64,000 bases of DNA, taken from the NCBI GenBank assembly GCA_965194375.1, contig OZ239428.1, one strand, 5' to 3'. Below the pieces are notes generated by a model. That model made no database searches and was not told where the DNA came from. It saw only the letters and a program-made list of their open reading frames with translations. A program made the position numbers and the translations under genes. Origin of the DNA: Tabrizicola_A aquatica. Its GTDB lineage: Bacteria; Pseudomonadota; Alphaproteobacteria; Rhodobacterales; Rhodobacteraceae. Below, piece by piece: positions 33,516 through 42,162 of the stretch (position 1 is the stretch's first letter; every line of letters starts with the position of its first letter).

Positions 33516-34576
33516 GGGCGTTACTTGTTGGCGGCGGTGGCTTCATTGGTAAGCACTTAGTTGCTAAGCTCCAGACCGTATTTGATTCTATTGTGGTTGT
33601 TGATAGTTTTTGTTTTCCTTCTCATACCTTTTCTACCGCTTCAAAAGAGTATTTCCAGAAGTTTAGCCCAAAAAAAGTAATTGTGTGTGAGAGTGACTGT
33701 GCATCAACTGACAACTATGTTGAGTATATCAAAGCTTGTGACATAATTTATTTGATGGCAGCAGATACTGGTACTGGGCGGTCATTTGATGAGCCACAAA
33801 CGTGTTTAAATGAGAATGTTTCGAAACTTTCAATAGTTCTCACGGCGATTAGGTTACATAATCCCAGCTGCAAGGTTGTTTTTTTTTCCTCGAGGGCCGT
33901 TTATGGTCATGGTGTCTACTATTGTGAGAAGTGCAAGGCTGAGTGCCGAATTTCCCGGCAGCCAGCGGTTGGGAGATTTGAGCCGCGGTGTGTGATATGC
34001 TCCGACTCTGTGCGCTTCATTCCAATGCACGAATCACACACACTGGCACCTATCTCCGTCTATGGCGTTTCAAAGTTGGCAGGCGAGCGTTTGGTTGACA
34101 TTCTCCTGCCCGACAATGAAGTTGTTATTATTAGACCCCAGAATGTCTACGGTAGCTATCAAGATATCCACAATCCCTACACTGGCTTGATAACGTGGTT
34201 TTGCAACGCCATTTACCGTGAGCAAGGAGTTGAAGTTTATGAGAATAATTTCATTACGCGTGATTTTATTCATGTTTTAGATCTTGTTGAAATGATCTTT
34301 AAAATTTCAATTTGCGATAAGTGGGATTCGCGATCGGTGTTTAATATTGGTAGCGGCACTTCTAGCACGCTGTTAGATGTTGCGCACAGTATTGCTTTGT
34401 TATTGAACAGTAGAAGCGAAATTTCTGTTAGCCCCAAATTTCGAGTGGGTGACGTATTGAACGCTACGGCAGATATGTCATCCTTCAACTCTCGTTATGG
34501 CCGTCACGTTTGTGCAAGTTTTTCTGATGGGTTTCAAGAGTTTTTGAATTGGTATCGAGGTTTAAATGCGCATTAA
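33512..34576 (+). CDS. NAD-dependent epimerase with CxxC zinc-ribbon insert (dTDP-L-rhamnose 4-epimerase-like)
   Basis: The 354-residue extended-SDR enzyme has the NAD motif VGGGGFIGKH (residues 6-15), SSRAVYGHG, the catalytic YGVSK motif and RPQNVYGSYQD. Between the SSRAVYG strand and YGVSK is an insertion with YCEKCKAEC and RCVICSDS, four Cys in CxxC pairs, probably a zinc ribbon. That insert is characteristic of the group containing dTDP-L-rhamnose 4-epimerases, which make dTDP-6-deoxy-L-talose. rmlCBDA, which makes the substrate, starts 1.4 kb downstream. Start is GTG in a GTGA overlap with the preceding gene. Other sugar epimerases or dehydratases with this insert remain possible. Confidence 0.75.
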   Translation: MRALLVGGGGFIGKHLVAKLQTVFDSIVVVDSFCFPSHTFSTASKEYFQKFSPKKVIVCESDCASTDNYVEYIKACDIIYLMAADTGTGRSFDEPQTCLNENVSKLSIVLTAIRLHNPSCKVVFFSSRAVYGHGVYYCEKCKAECRISRQPAVGRFEPRCVICSDSVRFIPMHESHTLAPISVYGVSKLAGERLVDILLPDNEVVIIRPQNVYGSYQDIHNPYTGLITWFCNAIYREQGVEVYENNFITRDFIHVLDLVEMIFKISICDKWDSRSVFNIGSGTSSTLLDVAHSIALLLNSRSEISVSPKFRVGDVLNATADMSSFNSRYGRHVCASFSDGFQEFLNWYRGLNAH

Positions 34577-35279
34577 TAGTCGAAGTCCAATTTCTGTTTG
34601 CATCGCTACGTACAACGGAGAGAAATATTTATGGGAGCAGTTGGTTACTCTTTGCGAGGATCTCCGCGAATACGACGAGATAGTTGTCTCAGATAACTGT
34701 TCAACCGATAAAACGTTGGAGATCGTTTCGAGATTACAGGACGGTAGGATTAAGGTGTTTACGTTCGAAGCACAGGGTGTAAACTTCAACTTTGAGAATG
34801 CCATACGGCATGCTTCCAACGAGTATATATTTTTTTGCGATCAAGACGATATATGGCATCCTGGAAAACGAGACAGGTGCATGGAAGTCCTAGGTGGTTG
34901 CGATTTGTTGATGCATAATGCGTTCGTTCGTGGTTCAGCATCTAGACGTTCCCAGTTATTTGAATCTTCAGTGAAATTAGATATCAAATCAACAATATTT
35001 GTTAATAAATTCACTGGCTGTTGTATGGTGGGCAGGAGAAGTTTTTTGCTTCAATGCTTACCGTTACCAAATAAGGTTCCCTATTTTGACCAATGGATCG
35101 CCGTTAATGCAATCGCTAGGCGGGTGTCTTACACATTTTTAAACGAGGCGCTCATCACTCATCGCCGCCATGATAGAAACACTAGTTCTCTTTTAAAAAA
35201 GTCATCTCAGCGAGTTAGACATATCATATTGCAACGTCTTTATTTATTATTCATCTTTCTGAAGATCAGGTTGAAATAA
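34566..35279 (+). CDS. Glycosyltransferase family 2 protein
   Basis: This 237-residue GT-A enzyme opens ISVCIATYNGEKYLWEQL, has IVVSDNCSTDKTLEIV as the second strand motif and FFCDQDDIWHPGKRD with the DXD-type metal site (about residue 93). A later YFDQWIAVNAIA carries the acceptor-side Asp. The CDQDDIW motif is typical of O-antigen and capsule rhamnosyl- or galactosyl-transferases. It overlaps the epimerase gene by 11 bases and abuts the next glycosyltransferase gene. The sugar transferred cannot be told from sequence. Confidence 0.85.
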   Translation: MRINSRSPISVCIATYNGEKYLWEQLVTLCEDLREYDEIVVSDNCSTDKTLEIVSRLQDGRIKVFTFEAQGVNFNFENAIRHASNEYIFFCDQDDIWHPGKRDRCMEVLGGCDLLMHNAFVRGSASRRSQLFESSVKLDIKSTIFVNKFTGCCMVGRRSFLLQCLPLPNKVPYFDQWIAVNAIARRVSYTFLNEALITHRRHDRNTSSLLKKSSQRVRHIILQRLYLLFIFLKIRLK

Positions 35280-36034
35280 TGAAGAGTTTTCTTATCTCTA
35301 TTGTTAGCCATGGTCAAAATCGTTTAATTAACGAGCTTCTTTGTTCCCTTGACAAAAGCATCGTTACCTCCCGTTATAGTGTAACGATTGTTATAACACA
35401 AAACAAATTTGATCATCATGAGATACTTCCATTTGAAAATCTTAAAATCATTTCAAGATCGAATTTGCGCATGCTTGGCTTCGGTGCGAACCACAACCGC
35501 GTATTTGAACAATTTTCGCCAGATCTTTTCATGGTTGTTAACCCAGATATTTTGTTCAAAGGTTTGTTTGATATCGACTATGTGAGTGATGTTGCGTTGA
35601 TGTCTCCTGGCATCTATTCACCATTGATTATCGGGCCCACTAATGAGATTGCTGATTTTCGGCGCAAAGATCTTTCCGTTACCAACCTGTTCAAGCGACA
35701 TGTGATGCACTCTGATGAAAGTTTGAAATTTGACTGGTTAGCGGGAATGGCGTTGTTGTTTCCAGCAGAAGTTTATAGATCTTTGCAGGGGTTTGATGAA
35801 TCTTTTTTTATGTATGTTGAGGATTGTGACTTGTGTATGAGGGCTCGTGCACTGAATTTTGAGGTTGGAGTTTTTGATGACATTATTTTGGTACATGATG
35901 CACGGCGTGACTCGCGACGGCGGCTCAAGTCGTTGTTAATGCACAGCAGGAGCATATTTAAATATTTGTTCAGATCGAACTACAATAGGATGAAGCGATG
36001 CTTATTGAACCGACCGCGCTCCCCGGAGCGGTGA
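35279..36034 (+). CDS. WbbL-like glycosyltransferase family 2, with tail running into rmlC
   Basis: The 251-residue protein has SFLISIVSHGQ at the start, NLRMLGFGANHNRVF, and FMVVNPDILF where NPD is the metal-site motif of rhamnosyltransferase-like GT2s. It also has FFMYVEDCDLCMRARALNF near the C-terminus. These fit WbbL-type rhamnosyltransferases. The last dozen residues (after YNRMKR) are encoded by the start of rmlC in another frame: the gene overlaps rmlC by 37 bases. Composition shifts abruptly from AT-rich to GC-rich at that point, so the original C-terminus was probably replaced when the two segments were joined. Confidence 0.82.
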   Translation: MKSFLISIVSHGQNRLINELLCSLDKSIVTSRYSVTIVITQNKFDHHEILPFENLKIISRSNLRMLGFGANHNRVFEQFSPDLFMVVNPDILFKGLFDIDYVSDVALMSPGIYSPLIIGPTNEIADFRRKDLSVTNLFKRHVMHSDESLKFDWLAGMALLFPAEVYRSLQGFDESFFMYVEDCDLCMRARALNFEVGVFDDIILVHDARRDSRRRLKSLLMHSRSIFKYLFRSNYNRMKRCLLNRPRSPER

Positions 36035-36564
36035 TTTTGACCCCGCAGCGTTTTGGCGATGACCGGGGGTGGTTTTGCGAGACATGGAACGCCGCACGCA
36101 TGGCGGCGGCGGGGCTAGATTTCGCCTTTGTGCAGGACAACCATTCGATGTCAGGCGCGGTGGGCACGCTGCGGGGCCTGCATTATCAACGCCCGCCGCA
36201 TGCGCAGGATAAGCTCGTGCGCTGCACCCGCGGCGCGATCTTCGATGTGGCGGTGGATATCCGGCGCGGCAGCCCGACCTATGGCCGCTGGGTGGGAGTG
36301 GAGCTGACCGCCACCAATGGCAAACAGCTTTTGGTGCCCAAGGGGTTCCTACATGGCTTTGTCACCCGCATGGCGGATACTGAGGTGCAGTACAAGTGCA
36401 CCGATCTTTACGCCCCCGACTGTGACGGCGCCATCCGCTGGGATGATCCGACCATCGGGATTGACTGGGGCCTGACCGGCGCGCCGGCCTTGTCGGCCAA
36501 GGATGCCGCCGCCCCGCTCTTCGCCGGTTTTGACAGCCCCTTTATCTGGGAGGGCGTCGAATGA
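35998..36564 (+). CDS. rmlC: dTDP-4-dehydrorhamnose 3,5-epimerase
   Basis: The 188-residue cupin enzyme catalyses the third step of dTDP-L-rhamnose synthesis. Motifs: FGDDRGWFCETWN, FVQDNHSMS, GTLRGLHYQ, then FDVAVDIRRGSPTYGRWVG and VPKGFLHGF, including the catalytic His of GLHYQ and Asp of DVAVD. It begins 36 bases inside the preceding glycosyltransferase gene and overlaps rmlB by ATGA. DNA is sharply GC-richer than the genes to the left. It heads the rmlCBDA operon. Confidence 0.97.
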   Translation: MLIEPTALPGAVILTPQRFGDDRGWFCETWNAARMAAAGLDFAFVQDNHSMSGAVGTLRGLHYQRPPHAQDKLVRCTRGAIFDVAVDIRRGSPTYGRWVGVELTATNGKQLLVPKGFLHGFVTRMADTEVQYKCTDLYAPDCDGAIRWDDPTIGIDWGLTGAPALSAKDAAAPLFAGFDSPFIWEGVE

Positions 36565-37601
36565 AGATCCTTGTGACCGGGGGGGCCGGGTTTATCGGAT
36601 CCGCCGTGGTGCGGCTGGCCGTCGGGCGTGGGCATAAGGTCGTGAACCTTGACGCGTTGACCTATGCGGCCTGCCTGGAGAATGTCGCCTCAGTATCGGG
36701 GTCCAACCTTTACGCCTTTGAACAGGCCGATATCCGCGACCGGGCCGCGCTGGACCGCATCTTTGCCACCCATCTCCCCGATGCGGTGATGCATCTGGCC
36801 GCAGAATCCCATGTCGACCGCAGCATCGACGGGCCGGGCGCCTTTATCGAGACCAATGTCACCGGCACCTACAACATGCTGGAAGCCGCCCGCGCCTATT
36901 GGGTGGCCGAGGGCCGCCCCGAAGACTTCCGCTTTCACCACATCTCTACCGATGAGGTGTTCGGCTCGCTCGGTCCCACCGGCAAGTTCACCGAAGACAC
37001 GCCTTACGACCCACGCAGCCCCTATTCGGCCTCCAAGGCCGCCAGCGACCATCTCGTGCGCGCTTGGGGTGAGACCTATGGCCTGCCGGTGGTCTTGACC
37101 AATTGCTCCAACAATTACGGCCCCTTCCACTTTCCCGAGAAGTTGATCCCGGTGGTCATTCTGAACGCGCTTCAGGGCAAGCCCATCCCGGTTTACGGCG
37201 CGGGCGAGAATGTGCGCGACTGGCTCTATGTCGAGGATCACGCCGACGCGCTCTTGCTGGTCTTGGAACAGGGCCGGGTGGGGCGCAGCTACAATATCGG
37301 CGGCGAGAATGAGCGGCGCAACATCGATCTGGTGCGCACGATCTGTGCGATCCTTGATGCCAAGCGCCCAAAGGCAACGCCTTACGCCAAACAGATCAGC
37401 TTTGTCACCGACCGCCCCGGCCATGACGCCCGCTATGCCATTGATCCGACCCGCATCCGCGAGGAGCTTGGTTGGCGGCCCAGCGTGACCGTCGAGGAAG
37501 GGCTTGAGCGCACAGTTGAGTGGTATCTGAACAATGAAGCCTGGTGGACGCCCCTGCAGGCCCGCGCTGGAGTGGGTGTGCGGCTGGGGGTGAAGGCATG
37601 A
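36561..37601 (+). CDS. rmlB: dTDP-glucose 4,6-dehydratase
   Basis: This 346-residue extended-SDR enzyme makes dTDP-4-keto-6-deoxyglucose. It has the NAD-binding GGAGFIGSAVVR (residues 7-18), HLAAESHVDRSI, STDEVFGSLG with the catalytic Asp-Glu pair, YSASKAASDH with the active-site Tyr and Lys, and NNYGPFHFPEKLIPV. Length is normal. It overlaps rmlC and rmlD by four bases each. The intermediate is a branch point for several deoxysugars, but the adjacent rmlC and rmlD point to L-rhamnose. Confidence 0.97.
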   Translation: MKILVTGGAGFIGSAVVRLAVGRGHKVVNLDALTYAACLENVASVSGSNLYAFEQADIRDRAALDRIFATHLPDAVMHLAAESHVDRSIDGPGAFIETNVTGTYNMLEAARAYWVAEGRPEDFRFHHISTDEVFGSLGPTGKFTEDTPYDPRSPYSASKAASDHLVRAWGETYGLPVVLTNCSNNYGPFHFPEKLIPVVILNALQGKPIPVYGAGENVRDWLYVEDHADALLLVLEQGRVGRSYNIGGENERRNIDLVRTICAILDAKRPKATPYAKQISFVTDRPGHDARYAIDPTRIREELGWRPSVTVEEGLERTVEWYLNNEAWWTPLQARAGVGVRLGVKA

Positions 37602-38452
37602 GGGTTCTGGTCTTTGGCCACACCGGCCAAGTGGCCCGCGAGCTTGCCCGGCGCTGCCCGGCGGGGGTCACGGCCCGGTTTCTGGGCCGCGATCAGGCCG
37701 ATCTGCTGGACCCCGCCGCCTGCGCTGCGGCAATTGCCGATTGCGACGCGGTGATCAACGCCGCCGCCTGGACCGCTGTGGACAAGGCCGAGGCCGAAGA
37801 GGCCGCCGCAACTGTGGTAAATGGTGCTGCCCCCACAGCGATGGCGCAAAGATGCGCGGCTCTGGGTCTGCCGTTCCTGCACATCTCCACCGACTATGTC
37901 TTTGACGGCACCGGGGAGGCACCGTTCCGCCCCGATCACCCGACCGCCCCCCTTGGGGCCTATGGGCGGTCGAAACTGGCCGGAGAACAGGGTGTTCTCG
38001 CCGCCGGGGGCCGCTCGCTCATCCTACGCACCTCATGGGTGGTCTCGGCCCATGGCGCGAACTTTGTGAAGACGATGCTGCGGCTCGGCCGGGAACGCGA
38101 CAGCCTCAACGTCGTGGCCGACCAGATCGGCGGGCCGACCCCGGCGGCGGCGATTGCGGACGCGCTTTACACCGCCGCCACGGCGATGGCCCAAGGCGCG
38201 CCGGGCGGAGTGCATCACTTTGCCGGTGCCCCTGACACCTCATGGGCGGGCTTTGCGCGGCTGATCATGACCCGCGCCGGGCTGGCCTGCCAGATCCACG
38301 ACATCCCCTCGTCGGCCTACCCGACCCCGGCAAAACGGCCGCTGAATTCGCGGATGGACTGTTCGGGGATCACCGCCGCCTTTGGCATCCCACGCCCCGA
38401 TTGGCGCGCGGGCCTTGATGACATTTTGCAGGAGCTCTCCGATGCAGCGTAA
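37598..38452 (+). CDS. rmlD: dTDP-4-dehydrorhamnose reductase
   Basis: The 284-residue SDR enzyme performs the final NADPH-dependent step to dTDP-L-rhamnose. It begins MRVLVFGHTGQVARELARR (short-chain Rossmann start) and has INAAAWTAVDKAEAEE, HISTDYVFDG, and YGRSKLAGE with the catalytic Tyr and Lys. The C-terminal KRPLNSRMD is the usual RmlD ending signature. ATG at 37598 overlaps the rmlB stop; the TAA overlaps the start of rmlA. The order C-B-D-A is complete. Confidence 0.96.
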   Translation: MRVLVFGHTGQVARELARRCPAGVTARFLGRDQADLLDPAACAAAIADCDAVINAAAWTAVDKAEAEEAAATVVNGAAPTAMAQRCAALGLPFLHISTDYVFDGTGEAPFRPDHPTAPLGAYGRSKLAGEQGVLAAGGRSLILRTSWVVSAHGANFVKTMLRLGRERDSLNVVADQIGGPTPAAAIADALYTAATAMAQGAPGGVHHFAGAPDTSWAGFARLIMTRAGLACQIHDIPSSAYPTPAKRPLNSRMDCSGITAAFGIPRPDWRAGLDDILQELSDAA

Positions 38453-39335
38453 TGGGCAGCGTAAGGGTATCATTCTGGCCGGCGGATCCGGCACGCGGCT
38501 TTGGCCGATCACCATGGGCGTTTCCAAGCAGCTTTTGCCGATCTATGACAAGCCAATGGTCTATTACCCCCTCTCGGTGCTGATGCTGGCCGGCATCCGC
38601 GAGATTGCCATCATCACCACGCCCGAGGATCAGACCCAGTTCCAGCGGCTTTTGGGCGATGGCAGCCAATGGGGGGTCAGCCTGACCTGGATCGTGCAGC
38701 CCTCGCCCGATGGCTTGGCGCAGGCGTATCTCTTGGCGAAGGGGTTCCTGAACGGCGCGCCTTCGGCCATGGTGCTCGGCGACAACATCTTCTTCGGCCA
38801 CGGGCTACCCGAAGTCCTCGCCAGCGCTGCGGCGCGTGACACGGGCGGCACCGTGTTCGGCTATCGCGTGTCCGACCCCGAGCGCTATGGCGTGGTGGAT
38901 TTTGACCGCGATGGCACCGTGAAGGCGATCATCGAAAAGCCCGCACAGCCACCCTCTAACTTCGCGGTGACCGGACTTTACTTCCTCGACGGCCGTGCGC
39001 CGGAGCTTGCCGCACAGGTCAAACCCTCGCCGCGCGGCGAGCTGGAGATCGTCGATCTCTTAGAGTTCTACCGAGCCGAAGGCAGTTTGCAGGTGGAAAA
39101 GATGGGCCGTGGCTTTGCTTGGCTCGACACCGGCACGCATAGCAGCCTCCTCGATGCCGGCAACTTCGTCCGCACCCTAACCGAGCGCCAAGGCCAACAG
39201 GTCGGCTGCCCCGATGAAATCGCCTATCGGCTCGGATGGATCACCCCCACCGAACTCGCCGCACGCGCCGAGATCTTCCGCAAGAATGACTATGGGCGGT
39301 ATCTGAAAGAAAATTTGGCAGAGATAGAGCCTTGA
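38442..39335 (+). CDS. rmlA: Glucose-1-phosphate thymidylyltransferase
   Basis: The 297-residue enzyme makes dTDP-glucose from glucose-1-phosphate and dTTP. It has the nucleotidyltransferase signature LAGGSGTRLWPIT followed by SKQLLPIYDKPMVYYPLS, then VLGDNIFFGHG, EKPAQPPSNFAVTGLYFLD, and RGFAWLDTGTHSSLLDA. The ATG at 38442 lies 11 bases inside rmlD. It supplies the rml pathway using glucose-1-phosphate that Pgm, encoded next downstream, would provide. It is followed by an AT-rich 257-base gap with a weak AGAGC...GGCTCT-TTTTT hairpin near 39450-39493 that may be a terminator. Confidence 0.96.
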   Translation: MQRNGQRKGIILAGGSGTRLWPITMGVSKQLLPIYDKPMVYYPLSVLMLAGIREIAIITTPEDQTQFQRLLGDGSQWGVSLTWIVQPSPDGLAQAYLLAKGFLNGAPSAMVLGDNIFFGHGLPEVLASAAARDTGGTVFGYRVSDPERYGVVDFDRDGTVKAIIEKPAQPPSNFAVTGLYFLDGRAPELAAQVKPSPRGELEIVDLLEFYRAEGSLQVEKMGRGFAWLDTGTHSSLLDAGNFVRTLTERQGQQVGCPDEIAYRLGWITPTELAARAEIFRKNDYGRYLKENLAEIEP

Positions 39336-39592
39336 GTAACGAAAAAACTTTGGCCCATTGCCAGTCAGATAGATTTTCTAAATGCCTGATTGAAAATGAG
39401 ACGGTTTGCTAGAGCTATATGGATCAAGTGGCGCTTAAGATACTTCAACAGAGCTGAGACAATAGCTGTTTGCTTTTGGTTCGGCTCTTTTTGAGACCTT
39501 GAGAAGCTTATCATGAAAAGAATATCGTTATCTGGATGGTGCCAAATGCTAGCGATCGATCACCCATCAGTGGGTCTTATTCTTGGTTGTAA

Positions 39593-41221
39593 ATGACCCT
39601 GCGGAGAATTCCGACCCGGCCGATTGCGGGCCAAAAGCCCGGCACCAGCGGGTTGCGCAAAAAGACCAAGGTCTTCATGGCACCGCAGTATCTGGAGAAC
39701 TTTGTCCAAGCGACCTTCGATGTGGTGGGCGGGCTTGGCAAAACCTTTGTTCTGGGCGGCGACGGGCGCTATTTCAACGAACGCGCCGCGCAGGTGATCT
39801 TGGCGATGGCTGCGGCCAATGAGGTGGCGCGGGTGATCGTTGGGCAGGGAGCGATTTTGTCAACTCCGGCGGCCAGCCATCTGATAGGGCTGAACAAAGC
39901 GGATGGCGGGATTATCCTGTCTGCCAGTCATAACCCTGGCGGGCCGGAGGAGGATTTCGGGGTCAAGTTCAACATGCCCAACGGCGGCCCCGCGCCTGAA
40001 AGCGTGACCGAGGCGATCTATTCGCGCAGCACGACCATGGCTGAGTATCGCATCTGGGAGGGGCAGGACATCGATCTTACCCGGATCGGACGCCAGCACA
40101 TCGGTGACATGGTCGTCGATGTGGTCGATCCTGTGGCGGATTACGCCGCGTTGATGGAAGGGCTTTTTGACTTCCCCGCCATTTGCGCCCTCTTTCAACG
40201 TGGGTTTCGCATGCGGATGGATACGATGAATGCGGTCACCGGGCCCTATGCCGTTGAAATTCTTGAAAACCGTTTGGGTGCTGCCAAGGGCACCGTGGTC
40301 AACGCCACCCCCTTGCCCGATTTTGGCGGGCTGCATCCCGACCCCAATCCGACATGGGCCCATGCGCTGATGGCGGAGATGATGGGAGAAAACGCCCCTG
40401 ATTTCGGCGCGGCGAGCGACGGAGATGGCGATCGCAATATGGTGGTGGGGCGTGGGATTTACATCTCGCCTTCGGACAGTCTGGCGGTGCTTGCCGCCAA
40501 CGCACATCTGGCCCCGGCCTATGCCAAGGGTCTGGCGGGCGTGGCGCGGTCCATGCCCACCTCGGCGGCGTTGGACCGGGTGGCGGCGGCTTTGGGAATT
40601 GCGTGCCATGAGACGCCGACGGGCTGGAAGTTCTTTGGCAACCTTTTGGATGCGGGAAAGGTGACGCTGTGCGGTGAGGAAAGCTTTGGCACCGGCAGCG
40701 ACCATGTGCGCGAGAAGGACGGGCTTTGGGCGGTTCTGTTGTGGCTGAACATTCTGGCGGTGCGGGGCCTGTCGGTGGCCGAGATCATGGCCGATCACTG
40801 GACGCGCTTTGGCCGCAACTATTACAGCCGCCACGATTATGAGGCGATTGAGACCTCGCGGGCAGATGCGATGATGGCGGCGTTGCGCGCCAGCCTGCCC
40901 AGCCTGCCGGGTCGGCAGATGGCGGGGCTGACGGTGACAGCGGCGGATGATTTTTACTATGAAGATCCGGTAGATGGCACTGTCTCCAAGGGGCAGGGCG
41001 TGCGGGTGATGTTCGAAGGGGGCGCGCGGTTTGTGATGCGGCTTTCTGGCACCGGCACGGAAGGGGCGACGCTGCGGCTGTATCTCGAACGCTATGCGCC
41101 GGGGCCCTTGGGCCTTGATCTTGATCCGCAAGAGGCATTGGCCCCCGTGATTGCGGCCGCCGAGGCGATTGCGGGGATCGCCGAGCAAACCGGTGGCCTA
41201 AGCCCAGATGTCGTGACCTGA
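39593..41221 (+). CDS. pgm: Phosphoglucomutase (alpha-D-glucose phosphate-specific)
   Basis: The 542-residue enzyme interconverts glucose-6-phosphate and glucose-1-phosphate. It has the N-terminal GQKPGTSGLRKKTKVF typical of this family, the phosphoserine loop ILSASHNPGGPEEDFG, the metal loop SDGDGDRNMV and the sugar-binding GEESFGTGSDH. Length matches the usual 540-550. It lies downstream of rmlA and would supply glucose-1-phosphate to RmlA as well as to glycogen and UDP-glucose metabolism; in core genomes it often sits with glg genes, which are absent here. GC-rich codons resemble rmlCBDA. Confidence 0.97.
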   Translation: MTLRRIPTRPIAGQKPGTSGLRKKTKVFMAPQYLENFVQATFDVVGGLGKTFVLGGDGRYFNERAAQVILAMAAANEVARVIVGQGAILSTPAASHLIGLNKADGGIILSASHNPGGPEEDFGVKFNMPNGGPAPESVTEAIYSRSTTMAEYRIWEGQDIDLTRIGRQHIGDMVVDVVDPVADYAALMEGLFDFPAICALFQRGFRMRMDTMNAVTGPYAVEILENRLGAAKGTVVNATPLPDFGGLHPDPNPTWAHALMAEMMGENAPDFGAASDGDGDRNMVVGRGIYISPSDSLAVLAANAHLAPAYAKGLAGVARSMPTSAALDRVAAALGIACHETPTGWKFFGNLLDAGKVTLCGEESFGTGSDHVREKDGLWAVLLWLNILAVRGLSVAEIMADHWTRFGRNYYSRHDYEAIETSRADAMMAALRASLPSLPGRQMAGLTVTAADDFYYEDPVDGTVSKGQGVRVMFEGGARFVMRLSGTGTEGATLRLYLERYAPGPLGLDLDPQEALAPVIAAAEAIAGIAEQTGGLSPDVVT

Positions 41222-41299
41222 TAGCTCAAATGGCTAATCCCAAAATGCAGCTGGAGCAAAACGCCTTTCCAGTTTCAAACATGAAAACTAACTTACAGG

Positions 41300-42115
41300 T
41301 TGGATAGCCTGTTCTTAATAGCATCAAAGCTCATCTGGGTTCTTGTGCGCCCGGAGACCATGTTTCTGCTACTTTTTGCCCTTGGTTGGCTACTTTTGCG
41401 CGCGGGGCGGGTGAGGCTCGGGCAGTCGTTAAGTTTGGTTTCAATTCTTGCATGCTGCCTAGTCGCAATTTTTCCAGTTGGTGACGCCTTCCTGAGACCT
41501 CTGGAGAAGACCTACCCAACTCATCCTGAAGTTCGCAAAGTCGCAGGCATTGTCGTCCTCGGCGGTGGCGAGAGTGACATTCAGTCCAACGTTTGGTCCC
41601 AGCCTAACACCGGCGACGCAGGAGATCGTTTCATCACAGCACTCTCTCTGGCACATAAGCACCCTGAAGCGATTGTTCTCTTTACTGGGGGCAGCGGTCG
41701 CCTGATGGGTGGCGCTTCAGGAGCGGAGATCGCTCAAGACATTTTCATTGGCGCGGGCTTAGACAAAAGCCGTTTGATCCTAGAGGGAACCTCTCGAAAC
41801 ACTGTTGAGAATGCCACCATGTCTTTGGAGCTTGCTCCAGACAATGCAGAGGGCGACTGGCTTTTGGTAACCAGTGCGTTTCACTTGAGAAGGGCCGTTG
41901 CCAGTTTCTGCGCCACTGGATGGAAGAATATCGTTCCATGGCCGACAGACTATCGCACAGGCGGATTCGTCGACAGGATCGGTTGGAATTTCGCACTCAA
42001 TTTGAACGACCTAAACACTGGAGTGAGGGAGTGGATCGGCTTAGCCGCCTACAGCCTCACAAGACGAACTTCCGACGCAATTGAAATTTCAGACTGCTTG
42101 GCGGTCCAAAACTAG
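41300..42115 (+). CDS. YdcF/ElyC-family (DUF218) envelope protein
   Basis: The 271-residue protein has two N-terminal membrane helices (about residues 1-20 and 22-58) and a periplasmic or cytoplasmic DUF218 domain. Its motifs are GIVVLGGGESD (about 80), VLFTGGSGRLMGG, LEGTSRNTVENA and LVTSAFHLRRAV. E. coli ElyC and SanA of this family affect envelope and peptidoglycan-precursor integrity. The start is probably TTG at 41300 (no ATG fits before the first helix). Codon use is unlike pgm next to it and like the genes at 0-21 kb. Confidence 0.85.
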   Translation: MDSLFLIASKLIWVLVRPETMFLLLFALGWLLLRAGRVRLGQSLSLVSILACCLVAIFPVGDAFLRPLEKTYPTHPEVRKVAGIVVLGGGESDIQSNVWSQPNTGDAGDRFITALSLAHKHPEAIVLFTGGSGRLMGGASGAEIAQDIFIGAGLDKSRLILEGTSRNTVENATMSLELAPDNAEGDWLLVTSAFHLRRAVASFCATGWKNIVPWPTDYRTGGFVDRIGWNFALNLNDLNTGVREWIGLAAYSLTRRTSDAIEISDCLAVQN

Positions 42116-42162
42116 GCATACTCCATTTATTTTCATCTCAAATGTTTTCCCCTTCAGAACTG

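Noticed and set aside
39860..41188. 442-codon leftward frame opposite pgm
   Set aside because: Antisense shadow; the Arg/His/Gln-rich product has no recognisable fold and pgm is intact.
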